Of a stretch of DNA of 42,886 nucleotides, positions 17,251 through 27,483 are shown piece after piece. Every line of letters begins with the position of its first letter. The first letter of the stretch is position 1. The DNA lies in the NCBI GenBank assembly GCA_965652565.1, contig CBFGWL010000015.1, positions 1-42,886 on the forward strand, in the 5' to 3' direction. Origin of the DNA: RSA11 sp965652565 (GTDB lineage Bacteria; Actinomycetota; Thermoleophilia; Solirubrobacterales; 70-9). The notes under the pieces were generated by a model. The model saw only the letters and a list, made by a program, of their open reading frames with translations. It was not told where the DNA came from and searched no databases. A program made the position numbers and the translations under genes.

Positions 17251-17829
17251 ATGGAGGGCGCGGCACATCCCATCGGCGCGGTCCTCGCGGGCGGCGCGGC
17301 GAAGCGCCTCGGCGGCGCCAAGGCGACGCGCCCGCTCAACGGGCGGCCGCTGATCGCCTATCCGCTCGCCGCCTTCGCAGCCGCGGGGATCCAAGCGATC
17401 GTCGTCGCCAAGCGCGATTCCCCCCTCCCCGACCACCTCGCCGCGCCCGTGGTGATCGAGCCCGACGAGCCCCGCCACCCGCTCGCCGGCGTCGTGGCGG
17501 CGCTCGAGCACGCGGGCGGGCGCGCGGTCGTCGTCTGCGCCTGCGACATCCCACTCGTCTCGGCGGCGGTGCTCCGCCGCCTCGCGGACGCGCCGGGCAC
17601 CGCGATCGCACACGACGGCGAGCGCGCGCAGCCGCTGCTCGCCCGCTACGCGGCTGCCGACGCCGAGCGCCTGAGCAAGGCGCTCGGCGCGGGCCGCTCG
17701 GCGACGGCCGCCGCGCTGTCCCTCGAACCGCAGCGCGTCGCCGTCGACCCCGAGCTCACCTTCAACGTCAACACGCCCGCTGACCTGCGGCGCGCCGAGC
17801 ACCTCCTGAGCGCCGGCCCGCCCCGGTGA
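17251..17829 (+). CDS. mobA: Molybdenum cofactor guanylyltransferase MobA
   Basis: The 192-residue protein carries the nucleotidyltransferase motif LAGGAAKRLGGAK at about residues 12-24, then NGRPLIAYPL and CACDIPLV with the metal-binding aspartate. It ends in a NVNTPADL segment typical of MobA. It transfers GMP to molybdenum cofactor to form the dinucleotide form. ATG 17251 is the only sensible start. It is transcribed alone on the plus strand between moeA and the DUF6457 gene. A broader NTP-transferase role (MocA-like) is a lesser alternative. Confidence 0.88.
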   Translation: MEGAAHPIGAVLAGGAAKRLGGAKATRPLNGRPLIAYPLAAFAAAGIQAIVVAKRDSPLPDHLAAPVVIEPDEPRHPLAGVVAALEHAGGRAVVVCACDIPLVSAAVLRRLADAPGTAIAHDGERAQPLLARYAAADAERLSKALGAGRSATAAALSLEPQRVAVDPELTFNVNTPADLRRAEHLLSAGPPR

Positions 17830-17854
17830 GACGACGCCATGGGCTGGATGGGCG

Positions 17855-17872
17855 GCGCCTCGCTCGAGGCGC
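17855..17872. terminator. Hairpin between convergent mobA and DUF6457 genes
   Basis: GCGCCTCG-CT-CGAGGCGC forms a perfect GC-rich stem-loop 26 bp after the mobA stop and 17 bp from the DUF6457 stop. Flanking GGC/GCC bases can lengthen the stem. Its place between convergent genes suggests a bidirectional terminator. There is no T-run. Confidence 0.5.
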
Positions 17873-17888
17873 GCTGCCGCCGGCGTCC

Positions 17889-18110
17889 TCAGTCCGTACG
17901 CGGCGGGGCTACGTCGCGGGCGAGCTCGAGCAGCTCGGGCAGGTCCCGCCCCGAGCGCGCGGCGAGCCAGCACGCGATGGGCGCCGCCTGGCGCTCCGAC
18001 GCGTGCGCGGCGGTCGCCGCCAGCTCCAGCAGCTGCTCGATCTCCTGCGCCGACGGCGCCTCGGTCCCGAGGCGCTGGGCGAAAGCGGCAAGCCACTCGT
18101 CGCGGGTCAC
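17889..18110 (-). CDS. DUF6457 small protein of molybdenum cofactor clusters
   Basis: This 73-residue acidic helical protein reads DEWLAAFAQRLG, then EIEQLLELAATAAHASERQAAP and a C-terminal RDLPELLELARDVA. I recognise it as the DUF6457 domain, which often sits beside or is fused to MobA in Actinobacteria; its role is unknown. The start is GTG 18110 with an excellent GAGGAGGAG ribosome-binding site 2 nt upstream. It begins 10 nt after the moaA stop, so it is cotranscribed with moaA. A chaperone-like or regulatory role in cofactor nucleotide attachment is only a guess. Confidence 0.8.
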   Translation of the reverse strand: MTRDEWLAAFAQRLGTEAPSAQEIEQLLELAATAAHASERQAAPIACWLAARSGRDLPELLELARDVAPPRTD

Positions 18111-18120
18111 GGCTCCTCCT

Positions 18121-19101
18121 CTAGCCGCCGATCGCGCTCATCGTCCGCGGCGGAGGCACGAACCCGGGCTCGTTCACCCGGTGCTTGAGCTCCTTGCGCC
18201 AGGCGGCGCCGCGGATGATCTCCGCGAGCTCCTCGTCGCTCGCGCCGGCGCGCAGCGGCTCGCGCAGATCGGTCTCGCGTACCGAGAACAGGCAGGTGCG
18301 CAACCGTCCCTCCGCCGTGAGGCGCAGGCGGTTGCAGTCCGCGCAGAAGGGCTCGGAGACCGGATTGATGAACCCGATCTCCCCCGGCCCGTCGGCGAAG
18401 CGATAGACGCGCGCGGTGGCGTGCGGCTCGCGCGGCACCTCGACGAGCGGGTGGCGGGTCTCGATCAGCTCACGCAACTCACCGCCGGTGAGCACGGCGT
18501 CCGGCGACCAAGAGCGGTCCCCGTCGAGAGGCATGAACTCGATGAAGCGGACCTGAAAATCGCGCGAGCGCGCCAGCTCACAGAAGCGCCAGACCTCGTC
18601 CTCGGTGAAGTCGCGCATCGCGACCGCGTTCACCTTGATCGGCCGCACGCGCTCGTGCCGCGCGATCGCGGCCAGGCCCTCGAGCACCTGGGGCAGCGCG
18701 TCGCGGCGCGTGATCTCGTGGAAGCGGTCGCGCGCGAGCGAGTCGACGGAGACGTTCACGCGGTCGATGCCCGCCGCCACGAGCGCGTCCGCGTCGCGGG
18801 TGAGCAAATAGCCGTTGGTCGTCAGGGCGAGGTCCTCGATCCCCTCGATCTCGCGCAGCATGCCGACGAGGTCGGGGAAGTTGCGCCGCGCGAGCGGCTC
18901 GCCACCGGTGAGCCGCACGTGCGTTACGCCCAGCGCGGCGAACACGCGCACCAGGCGCGTGATCTCCTCGAACGTGAGCAAATCGCCGCGGTCGAGCCAG
19001 CGCATCCCCTCGGCCGGCATGCAGTAGCGGCACCGGAAGTTGCACCTGTCGGTGACGGACACGCGCAGGTCGTTGAGCGCGCGACCGTGCGCGTCGGTCA
19101 T
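18121..19101 (-). CDS. moaA: GTP 3',8-cyclase MoaA
   Basis: The 326-residue radical-SAM protein has the first cluster CNFRCRYC (Cys20, 24 and 27), followed by VRLTGGEPL for SAM binding. The second cluster is CADCNRLRLTAEGRLRTC. It ends with the conserved Gly-Gly (SAIGG) needed for activity. It makes the 3',8-cyclo-GTP intermediate used by MoaC. ATG 19101 is chosen; GTG 19122 is an alternative. The gene starts a minus-strand pair with the DUF6457 protein and is divergent from the glutamine synthetase gene, with a 244-bp spacer. Confidence 0.95.
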   Translation of the reverse strand: MTDAHGRALNDLRVSVTDRCNFRCRYCMPAEGMRWLDRGDLLTFEEITRLVRVFAALGVTHVRLTGGEPLARRNFPDLVGMLREIEGIEDLALTTNGYLLTRDADALVAAGIDRVNVSVDSLARDRFHEITRRDALPQVLEGLAAIARHERVRPIKVNAVAMRDFTEDEVWRFCELARSRDFQVRFIEFMPLDGDRSWSPDAVLTGGELRELIETRHPLVEVPREPHATARVYRFADGPGEIGFINPVSEPFCADCNRLRLTAEGRLRTCLFSVRETDLREPLRAGASDEELAEIIRGAAWRKELKHRVNEPGFVPPPRTMSAIGG

Positions 19102-19225
19102 GGGCGCCGGATCAAGGGGCACCCCCCAATCATTGCATTGCCCGCCGCGGCGACTGTGGACGGAGCCGGCGCCCGGATGGAATCCTCGACATCGGGGCGA
19201 ACCCGGGCGCTCGAACTTTGGACAC

Positions 19226-19248
19226 GCGGATAAGAGCCCCCTATCCGC
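19226..19248. promoter_or_regulatory. Inverted repeat in glutamine synthetase upstream region
   Basis: GCGGATA and TATCCGC, perfect 7-bp arms with a 9-nt spacer, lie 98 bp before the glnN start in the spacer shared with moaA. It could be an operator or a leader hairpin. It does not look like the actinobacterial GlnR box. Nearby on the minus strand (about 19252-19268) AAAAAGCGTATGG weakly resembles the repeat flanking gdhA. Confidence 0.4.
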
Positions 19249-19345
19249 CCGTCCATACGCTTTTTCCACCCCTTCAGGTAGCGATCGAAAGAGCGCCGGC
19301 GCGCCCCGCAGACGGGCGTCCCTGCGCGAGGAGGCCAAACGAAAC

Positions 19346-21490
<2,145 letters not shown>

Positions 21491-21525
21491 TCGCGCGCCG
21501 GCTGCGCCGGCACCGCAGGGGTACT

Positions 21526-21558
21526 CGCGCGCCCGTCCCGTTCAGGGGCGGGCGCGCG
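21526..21558. terminator. Strong GC hairpin after glutamine synthetase
   Basis: A 10-bp perfect stem (CGCGCGCCCG with CGGGCGCGCG), one wobble pair and three further GC pairs close a five-base GTTCA loop. It starts 36 bp past the glnN stop. It is followed by CAGTTATG with no T-tract, as is common for GC-rich actinobacteria. It probably ends glnN transcription. Confidence 0.65.
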
Positions 21559-21616
21559 CAGTTATGGGCCGGTACGCGTGGGTAGGCGCCACCGGAGCGA
21601 TATCCAGGAGGCCCCG

Positions 21617-22279
21617 ATGAACATCACCACGACCCAGGCGATCACGGACACCACGCGTACCGGCATGCGCCATGCGGGCAAGGCGACGGCGCGCGTCGGC
21701 GAGACCCTCCAGCGCAGCGGGCGCATCAAGACGCTCCCCGGCCAGGCCCGGCGCACGAGCGCGGCGTTCGCCGCCGGCTGGCGCGCCGGCCGCCGATCCA
21801 GACACGTCGCGCAGGAGCGGGCCAAGCCGGGCCTTGGCGTGGCGGCCGGCGCGGTCGCGGGCCTGGGCGCCGGTTACTTCCTCGACCCCCAGAACGGCAA
21901 GCGCCGCCGCCACGTCGTTCGTGACAAGGCCGCCGCGCTGCTGCGCCGCGGCGGGCGCGAATCGCATGGCGAGTCAGATCGCGCGGCCGGCGGTGCCGAG
22001 GGCACCGCGCACCAGGCGATCCCCCGCGCCGCCGACCCCACGGACCCGAACGACCAGACGCTCGAGCAGAGGGTCCAGAGCGAGATCTTCCGCGATCCGG
22101 AGGCGCCTAAGGGCTCGGTGAACGTCAACGTCGAACGCGGCGTCGTCTACCTGCGCGGCGAGGTGCCCGAGCGCGCCTGGATCGAGCGCCTCGTAGCGGG
22201 CGCAGGCGGCGTGCAGGGCGTCAAGGGCGTCGAGAGCCTGCTCCACCAGCCGGAGGAGCCTGCCCCGAAGAAGGAGTAG
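21617..22279 (+). CDS. BON-domain protein with a glycine-rich membrane segment
   Basis: This 220-residue protein has a basic N-terminal part. A short Gly/Ala-rich hydrophobic segment (about 74-92, GVAAGAVAGLGAGYFLDPQNGKRRR) recalls YtxH-type proteins. The C-terminal BON domain (about 148-210) reads LEQRVQSEIFRDPEAPKGSV, then VYLRGEVPERAWIERLV and GVKGVESLLH. BON domains bind membranes or lipids and occur in stress proteins. ATG 21617 has AGGAGG directly upstream. It is convergent with the haem operon's last gene. Its exact role is unknown. Confidence 0.82.
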   Translation: MNITTTQAITDTTRTGMRHAGKATARVGETLQRSGRIKTLPGQARRTSAAFAAGWRAGRRSRHVAQERAKPGLGVAAGAVAGLGAGYFLDPQNGKRRRHVVRDKAAALLRRGGRESHGESDRAAGGAEGTAHQAIPRAADPTDPNDQTLEQRVQSEIFRDPEAPKGSVNVNVERGVVYLRGEVPERAWIERLVAGAGGVQGVKGVESLLHQPEEPAPKKE

Positions 22280-22311
22280 CCCGCGACTCGCTGGGCGTGG
22301 CCCCGCCGCGC

Positions 22312-22647
22312 TCAGCGCTCGCCGCGCTCGCGCACGATGACCGTGCGCCCGTCCTCCAGGCGGTAGACGCGGCCGATCTCGGTGCCGCGGCCGACGACGC
22401 GCTCGCCCGGATCGAGTTCGATCTCGCGGACCTTCTCCTCGCGCTTGGCGGTGACCGCCTGCTCGGCGCGCTTCTGGCGCTTCGTCGGGTCCTCCTCGGT
22501 GAGCACCTCCGTGAGGTTGAGCGACGAAAGCGCCGCCAGCAGGAAGGCGACGGCGAGCACGATGCCGAGGTCGAACAGGTTGACGAGGCCGTCGAGCGGA
22601 TCTCCGGCCCGGTCCTCGTTGCGGCGCGCTCGCGCGGAGACCTTCAT
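22312..22647 (-). CDS. DUF2149 membrane protein, ExbD-like
   Basis: The 111-residue protein has one transmembrane helix (about 24-42, NLFDLGIVLAVAFLLAAL) bearing Asp26. It is preceded by DPLDGLV and followed by a charged C-terminal domain of some 65 residues. The helix lines up well with that of ExbD (FIDVMLVLLIIF, proton-carrying Asp25), and the family DUF2149 is known to neighbour MotA/TolQ/ExbB proteins. I infer an ExbD-like stator partner for the channel protein just upstream, with which it overlaps by 4 nt (ATGA). It is the last gene of the haem operon. A biochemical role has not been shown for the family as far as I know. Confidence 0.8.
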   Translation of the reverse strand: MKVSARARRNEDRAGDPLDGLVNLFDLGIVLAVAFLLAALSSLNLTEVLTEEDPTKRQKRAEQAVTAKREEKVREIELDPGERVVGRGTEIGRVYRLEDGRTVIVRERGER

Positions 22648-23336
22648 GCCGCGCTCCCGGTGCTCGCGGCGCCCGCGGTGGCCGCGTGCGTCGCGGCGCC
22701 GTTCGTCGCCGGCGCGGGCGCCGACGGGGTGGTCAAGCGGGCGGCCGCGTACTCGAGGTCGGAGTAGTCCTGTCCGTAGAGGCGGTCGCGCACCAGCGAG
22801 ATGCCGAAGGCGACCGCGCCGACGAGCAGCCCCGCTACGGTCACGCTGAACGCGACGCGCAGGTTCTCGGTGAGCTGGTCCACGTTGCCGGCAGCGAGGC
22901 CCGCGAGCGCCGGCGAAAGCGGGATCAACGTGCCCATCAGGCCGAGCGCCGGGCCCATCCGCACGAGGATGCGAGTGCGTTCGAGGCGGCGCAGCGAGCC
23001 GTACTCGAACTCGGCGAGCCGCTTCGCGATGCGCGCCTCCGCGTCGGGGCGCCGCAGGTCGTCGAGGATCCCCATGGCCGTGGCGCGCGCGGGACCGCTG
23101 TGGGCGATGGAGAGCATCGCCGCCCGCGCCGAAGTCTCGTCACCGCGCGCGAGCGCGTCGCGCGCAGCCTCCACGGCCGCCTCGAGCCGGTGCAGGCTCC
23201 GTGGGGAACGCCGCACGAGCTCGGTGACGAACGCCCCCGCTTCGATCACCACGATCGCCAGCGCGATCAGCGCCAGCGCCAGCACCGGGATGCGCAACGC
23301 CTCCGAGACGTCGAACAGGAGTTCCTCTACGACCAT
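22644..23336 (-). CDS. MotA/TolQ/ExbB-type proton channel protein
   Basis: The 230-residue protein has three membrane helices: about 14-36, then a pair in the C-terminal half containing RMGPALGLMGTLIPLSPALAGL and RVAFSVTVAGLLVGAVAFGISLV. These match the TolQ/ExbB core (GPxLGLxGTV and the threonine-bearing third helix). A cytoplasmic helical domain lies between helices 1 and 2. ExbB subunits form a pentameric ring around ExbD and use the proton gradient to power a distant partner. The gene overlaps the PKD gene by 10 nt and the DUF2149 gene by 4 nt. A motor role in haem uptake is inferred from context. Confidence 0.88.
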   Translation of the reverse strand: MVVEELLFDVSEALRIPVLALALIALAIVVIEAGAFVTELVRRSPRSLHRLEAAVEAARDALARGDETSARAAMLSIAHSGPARATAMGILDDLRRPDAEARIAKRLAEFEYGSLRRLERTRILVRMGPALGLMGTLIPLSPALAGLAAGNVDQLTENLRVAFSVTVAGLLVGAVAFGISLVRDRLYGQDYSDLEYAAARLTTPSAPAPATNGAATHAATAGAASTGSAA

Positions 23337-24472
23337 GGGTCACGTCCTTTCGGTTGCGGAAGCTTGCCGAGCTCGCGCAGGGCTCCGGTGCTGAGCAGCG
23401 CGCCGGACAGCAGGACGCCCCACACGCCCGCGGGCAGGTTGAACCCCTTCTCGTCCTCCTCGGTGAGGTGGCCGGTGCGCGCCGAGACCGAGGGCTGCTC
23501 CTCCGCGACCGCGACCGTCGCGTCCGGATCAAGCAGCTCGCCCTCGACGGGCTCCACGCCGGGGGCCGGCTTGCGCTCCGTCTCGTCCTGGGGGGCGTCC
23601 GGACCGCCGCCGTCGTCCGGATCGCCGGCGTGAGCCGGACCGGCGCCCTGGCCCGAGTCCGACGGCCCGGACTCGGGCGCGCGCTTGTCGCGATTGCGCC
23701 CGCCGCCCTGACGGTCCGGGCCCTTCTTGCGCGGCTTGCCGACCACGACCGTGACGGAATCGAAACCGCCGGTGTCGTCGGTCGCCGTCGTGACGCCGAC
23801 GAGCACGTTGTACTCCCCCCGCTGCTCGAACCGGTGCGTGACCTTCGGGCCGCTGCCGGTCTGGCCGTCACGGAACGTCCAGGAGTACTTGAGTTCCATC
23901 CCCGACTGCGCGCGGTCGACCTGGGCTGTGAAGGTCACCGGCTGTCCCGGTTTGACGCGATAGCGCGAGGCGCTCGCCTTCACGTTGATCAGCTGGCCGT
24001 TGCGGACTCGTATGCGCAGGGAGTCCACCCCGAAGATGTCCCCGGCGTTGCGATCGGAGGCCTCTGCGCTTGGACGCAGGAACCGCGTCTGGCCGCCCTG
24101 CCTCCAGACCACGGGGGGCCCGTCGGCGTACACACCGTTGCCCTCGTTGCGCGCCTGCGCGTTGTCCAGATAGACCGGCGAGCCGCCGTTGCGCTCGATC
24201 TCCACGTAGCCGAAGGCGTAGAGGTCGACCCCGGCCTGCTCGAGCACCCAGGCGAGCGAGAATCCGGTAACCGTCTCCTTGCGCTCGCCGGAGCCCGAAC
24301 GCACCGTGTACTCGCGCTCGACGATGTCCTCCTCGCCGGGCGTCAGCGTGACGCTCTTGGTCCCGCCGGACGCCAGCTTCACGGTGACGTCTTGACCGTG
24401 TGCCGCCGCAGCGGACCCGAGCGGAGCCGCCAGGGCGAGGGCCGCCGCGAACGTCCAAAGCGCGCGCCTCAT
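23327..24472 (-). CDS. Membrane-anchored PKD-domain protein of the haem operon
   Basis: The 381-residue protein has a signal peptide (about 1-27) and an extracytoplasmic domain to about 165 containing VTGFSLAWVLEQAGVDLYAF. A PKD-type beta domain follows (about 168-255, YSWTFRDGQTGSGPKVTHRF). Next come a long Gly/Pro/Asp/Glu-rich disordered linker (about 257-345) and a C-terminal helix (about 347-368) with a short basic tail. The topology is outside-facing with a cytoplasmic end. ATG 24472 overlaps the stop of the htaA-like gene by 4 nt; a longer in-frame opening upstream is rejected for lack of signal sequence. It may transmit energy from the ExbB/DUF2149 pair to haem-binding proteins. That role is inference. 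Confidence 0.8.
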   Translation of the reverse strand: MRRALWTFAAALALAAPLGSAAAAHGQDVTVKLASGGTKSVTLTPGEEDIVEREYTVRSGSGERKETVTGFSLAWVLEQAGVDLYAFGYVEIERNGGSPVYLDNAQARNEGNGVYADGPPVVWRQGGQTRFLRPSAEASDRNAGDIFGVDSLRIRVRNGQLINVKASASRYRVKPGQPVTFTAQVDRAQSGMELKYSWTFRDGQTGSGPKVTHRFEQRGEYNVLVGVTTATDDTGGFDSVTVVVGKPRKKGPDRQGGGRNRDKRAPESGPSDSGQGAGPAHAGDPDDGGGPDAPQDETERKPAPGVEPVEGELLDPDATVAVAEEQPSVSARTGHLTEEDEKGFNLPAGVWGVLLSGALLSTGALRELGKLPQPKGRDPWS

Positions 24473-25653
24473 CCGTCCCCCTCCGGCACGGTGAAGCTCA
24501 CCGTCACCCAGCCGAACTCGTCGTGCGGCGGGTAATAGGCCGCGAGCGGCCCCGCTGTAGGACCGCCGGGAGTGGTCAGCGGCACGCGCTCGTACGTGTA
24601 GGTGGTGGAGCCCGGTCCCTCGTCGGGGATCGGGTCGACCTCGTCGAGCTCGAGCGTGGCGGTGACCGCCAGCCGCTCGCTCTCCGGAGATTGCGCGTTG
24701 TCGACGTAGGTGTGGATCAAGCGCCCACCGCCAGGGGCGACCTCCACGATCGGATCGTGAGCCCCGATGTCGAGGTTGAAGATGTCCTTCGCGAAGCGCA
24801 CGGACCCGTCCAGGTGCACGGCGCTCGCTCCCGTCACGGGGTCGAACCAACCCGTGAGGAACGACTCCTGAGGGTAGCTCGCGGTGTAGCTCAGGGGCCC
24901 GGGATCGCCCGTGCACGGGACCGCCATGTTCGGCGGCGGATAGGCCACCGGCGGCTCCAGCACAGCGCCGTCCGACGCGCTCAGGCCCGGCCCACCCTGC
25001 GCGTGCAGATAGCAGACGAACGACTCGCGGATCCGCCAGTCGATCACCGCCCCGGTGACGTCGAGCGCGCTCTCGGGGCGCCCGGCGAGCTCGGGCTCGG
25101 CGACTGACGGGGGCGCGATCTCCACCGTGCCGCGCACGCGGAGCCGGCCGAGTGTTTTTGGGACACGCCGCAGGCGCAAGCGGGAGCGCAGCTCACGCCG
25201 CAGCGCGGCGCCCAAGCGCAACTGCCCGGACGCGTCGATCTCGCCGGTGATCGGGTTGAACGGGATCTCCTCCACGCCCCGCAGCCGGCCCAGCGTGTAC
25301 TGGGTGCCGGCGAGCTTGGCGGTGAGCAGCGCCCGGCCGGCGCGGATGGTCATCGCAACCGCACGCAGACGGGCGTTGCGGCGGCGCTTGCCCTTGCGCA
25401 CGGCGATTCGCACCCCGCCCGCGAGCCGCACGCGCGCGATCGAGCCCACCTGCCCGTCGCGCACGGGCAGCGAGACCGCGCGGCCGCGGCGAACCGCGGG
25501 CTTCAGGCCGCGGACGGCGGCGGACTGCGCCTTGAATGCCCGGGCCGCCGGCTTGCCGAGCCGCAGCTTGGCCGTGCCGGTCTCCGCGTTTGCGGTGGCG
25601 GCGGGCACGAGCAACGCGAGCGCAAGCGCCGCGCATCCGAGCGCGCGCCTCAT
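24469..25653 (-). CDS. HtaA-domain haem-binding secreted protein (second copy)
   Basis: This 394-residue protein has a signal peptide (1-23, ending ANA). A basic beta-rich region to about 185 follows (LRLGKPAARAF, VSLPVRDGQVGSIARVRL). A C-terminal HtaA-type domain opens with VIDWRIRESFVCYLHAQGG and includes GWFDPVTGASAVHLDGSVRF and LIHTYVDNAQ. HtaA domains bind haem outside the cell in corynebacteria and relatives. ATG 25653 overlaps the hmuV stop by 4 nt. Unlike many HtaA proteins it shows no C-terminal membrane anchor or sorting signal, so it may be held by charge or by the PKD protein. Confidence 0.82.
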   Translation of the reverse strand: MRRALGCAALALALLVPAATANAETGTAKLRLGKPAARAFKAQSAAVRGLKPAVRRGRAVSLPVRDGQVGSIARVRLAGGVRIAVRKGKRRRNARLRAVAMTIRAGRALLTAKLAGTQYTLGRLRGVEEIPFNPITGEIDASGQLRLGAALRRELRSRLRLRRVPKTLGRLRVRGTVEIAPPSVAEPELAGRPESALDVTGAVIDWRIRESFVCYLHAQGGPGLSASDGAVLEPPVAYPPPNMAVPCTGDPGPLSYTASYPQESFLTGWFDPVTGASAVHLDGSVRFAKDIFNLDIGAHDPIVEVAPGGGRLIHTYVDNAQSPESERLAVTATLELDEVDPIPDEGPGSTTYTYERVPLTTPGGPTAGPLAAYYPPHDEFGWVTVSFTVPEGDG

Positions 25654-26477
25654 CCCAGCTCCTCCTCGAGATCGCGGGCAGCGCCCAGCCAGTCGACGCG
25701 CAGCGCCGTGTGGCCGGCGGAATCGGCGTCCAAGCGCGCGTCCACCTTCCAGACCTCGCGCAGCCGGTCGGGCGCGAGCACCTCGCGCGGCTCCCCGGAC
25801 GCGACGGTGCGGCCCTCGGAGACCACGACCACCTCGTCGGCGAGCGCGGCGGCGAGCGCCAGGTCGTGGACCACCAGCAGCACGGCAAGGCCCTGCTCGG
25901 CGAGGTCGCGCAGCAGCCGGGCGATCGAGACCGTGGCCCCCAGGTCGAGTTGCGAGGTGGGCTCGTCGGCCATCAGCAAGGGCGCCTCCTGCGCGAGCGC
26001 CACCGCGATCTGCACGCGCTGCAGCTCGCCGCCGGAGAGGGTCGTGAGCCGCCGGTGGGCGAACCGCTTGGTCCCGGTCCGCTCGAGCGCCTCCTCCACG
26101 GCCTCGCGGTCGCGCCGGGTCGCCCGCGTGAGCGGGCGCAGGTGGGGAGAACGGCCGATGCGCACGGCCTCGGCGACCGTCATGCCCTCCGGCACGCGGG
26201 GACGCTGGGGCACGAACGCGCGCAAGCGCGCGAGCCGGCGGCCGCGGGTGCGCCGCACGTCGTTGCCCATGCAGTAGACCTCGCCGCGCTCCGGCCGCAA
26301 GAGCCCGGCGGCGGTGCGCGCGAGCGTGGACTTGCCCGCCCCGTTCGGCCCGACGAGCGCGACGAGACGCCCGCGATCCACGCGCAGGTCGGCGCCGTGC
26401 AGGATCGGCGCGCCGCCGAGGCGCACGTGTACGTCGCGCACGTCGAGCGCGGCCTCGCGCCCGTTCGCCCCGGTCAC
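25650..26477 (-). CDS. hmuV: Haem ABC transporter ATP-binding protein HmuV
   Basis: The 275-residue ATPase carries Walker A GPNGAGKST, the Q-loop at FVPQRPRVPEG, signature LSGGELQ, Walker B LLMADEPT and switch histidine VVHDL. This is the FecE/HmuV/BtuD pattern. The start is GTG 26477: it overlaps the hmuU stop as GTGA and has GGAGGG 5 nt upstream. An upstream ATG at 26498 is less likely because it lacks this site. It powers haem or siderophore import through HmuU. The haem assignment rests on neighbouring htaA and hugZ-like genes. Confidence 0.92.
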   Translation of the reverse strand: MTGANGREAALDVRDVHVRLGGAPILHGADLRVDRGRLVALVGPNGAGKSTLARTAAGLLRPERGEVYCMGNDVRRTRGRRLARLRAFVPQRPRVPEGMTVAEAVRIGRSPHLRPLTRATRRDREAVEEALERTGTKRFAHRRLTTLSGGELQRVQIAVALAQEAPLLMADEPTSQLDLGATVSIARLLRDLAEQGLAVLLVVHDLALAAALADEVVVVSEGRTVASGEPREVLAPDRLREVWKVDARLDADSAGHTALRVDWLGAARDLEEELG

Positions 26478-27478
26478 GTCGCCCTCCGCAGGAGCCATAG
26501 GAACAGCGGCACGCCCAGCACCACCATGAACGGGCCGACGGGCAGCACCGCGGGCGCCGCGACGTTGCGCGCGAGCACGTCGCCCGCCGTGAGCAGCGCC
26601 GCGCCGGCCACCGCGGAGGCGGGGATGACGAAGGCGTGGCTCGAGGTGCCGCCCGCCATGCGCACGAGATGCGGCACGACGAGCCCGAGGAAGCTCAAAA
26701 GCCCCACGAGGGCCGCCGCCGCAGAGGCCAGGACGGCTGCGCAGACCCCGGCGCCGAGGCGAATGAGCTGTGGGCGACTCCCCAGCGAGGCGGCCACGTC
26801 GTCGCCCAGCGCGAGGCGGTCGAGCGGCCTGATCAGGACGAGCGCGAGCACGAGCCCGGCCACGAAGTAGGGCCAAAACGACTTGAGCTCCACCCAAGCG
26901 TTGGGCGTCAGGCCGCCCGCCATGAAGAAGATCACCGACTGGACCCGCTCCGGAAAGGCGGTCATCAGACCGGTCGTCGCCGCGCCGAAGAGGGCCGCCA
27001 CGGCGATCCCGGCGAGGATGACCTGGCTCACGGCGCCGCGGCCGCGCCCCGTCCACGCGATCGTGAAAACGATGGCCGCGGCGACCAGCCCGAACACGAG
27101 CGCGCCCACCGGCAGCAGCGCGACGGATCCGGGAAACACGAGCAGGATCAACGTCGCGCCGAACCCCGCGCCCGCGGTCACGCCGATCACGTCGGGCGAG
27201 GCGAGCGGGTTCGCCAGCGCCCCCTGCAGGACGGCTCCCGCCACCCCCAGCGCGGCGCCGACCACGATCGCCTCGACGGTTGTCGGCAACCGGATGTCCA
27301 TCACGATCGTGCGCTGCGGCCCGTCGCCCAGGTCGCCGAGCAGCGCGTCGATGACCGTGCTCAGGGGGATGTCGACCGCCCCGATCGCGAGCGAGGCGCC
27401 CACCGCCGCAAGCAGCGCCAAGAGCGCGGCCAAGATGACCGCGCTCCGGCGCGCGATTGTGGCGAAAGTGAGCGCCAA
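26474..27478 (-). CDS. hmuU: Haem/iron ABC transporter permease HmuU (FecCD family)
   Basis: The 334-residue protein has about ten hydrophobic helices and the FecCD signatures: DIRLPTTVEAIVVGAALGVAGAVLQ, then NPLASPDVIGVTAGAGFGA and a late GLVVPHLVRMAGG. It dimerises with HmuV and receives substrate from HmuT. The start at TTG 27478 is tentative: no clear ribosome-binding site is seen, and the preceding gene stops 5 nt upstream, which could allow reinitiation. The long family consensus fits from residue 1. Confidence 0.93.
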   Translation of the reverse strand: MALTFATIARRSAVILAALLALLAAVGASLAIGAVDIPLSTVIDALLGDLGDGPQRTIVMDIRLPTTVEAIVVGAALGVAGAVLQGALANPLASPDVIGVTAGAGFGATLILLVFPGSVALLPVGALVFGLVAAAIVFTIAWTGRGRGAVSQVILAGIAVAALFGAATTGLMTAFPERVQSVIFFMAGGLTPNAWVELKSFWPYFVAGLVLALVLIRPLDRLALGDDVAASLGSRPQLIRLGAGVCAAVLASAAAALVGLLSFLGLVVPHLVRMAGGTSSHAFVIPASAVAGAALLTAGDVLARNVAAPAVLPVGPFMVVLGVPLFLWLLRRAT

Positions 27479-27483
27479 CCCGG

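Noticed and set aside
24473..24916. Upstream extension of the PKD gene
   Set aside because: The extra residues lack sense as protein and would overlap the htaA-like gene by over 400 bp; ATG 24472 starts a proper signal peptide and overlaps the previous stop by 4 nt.
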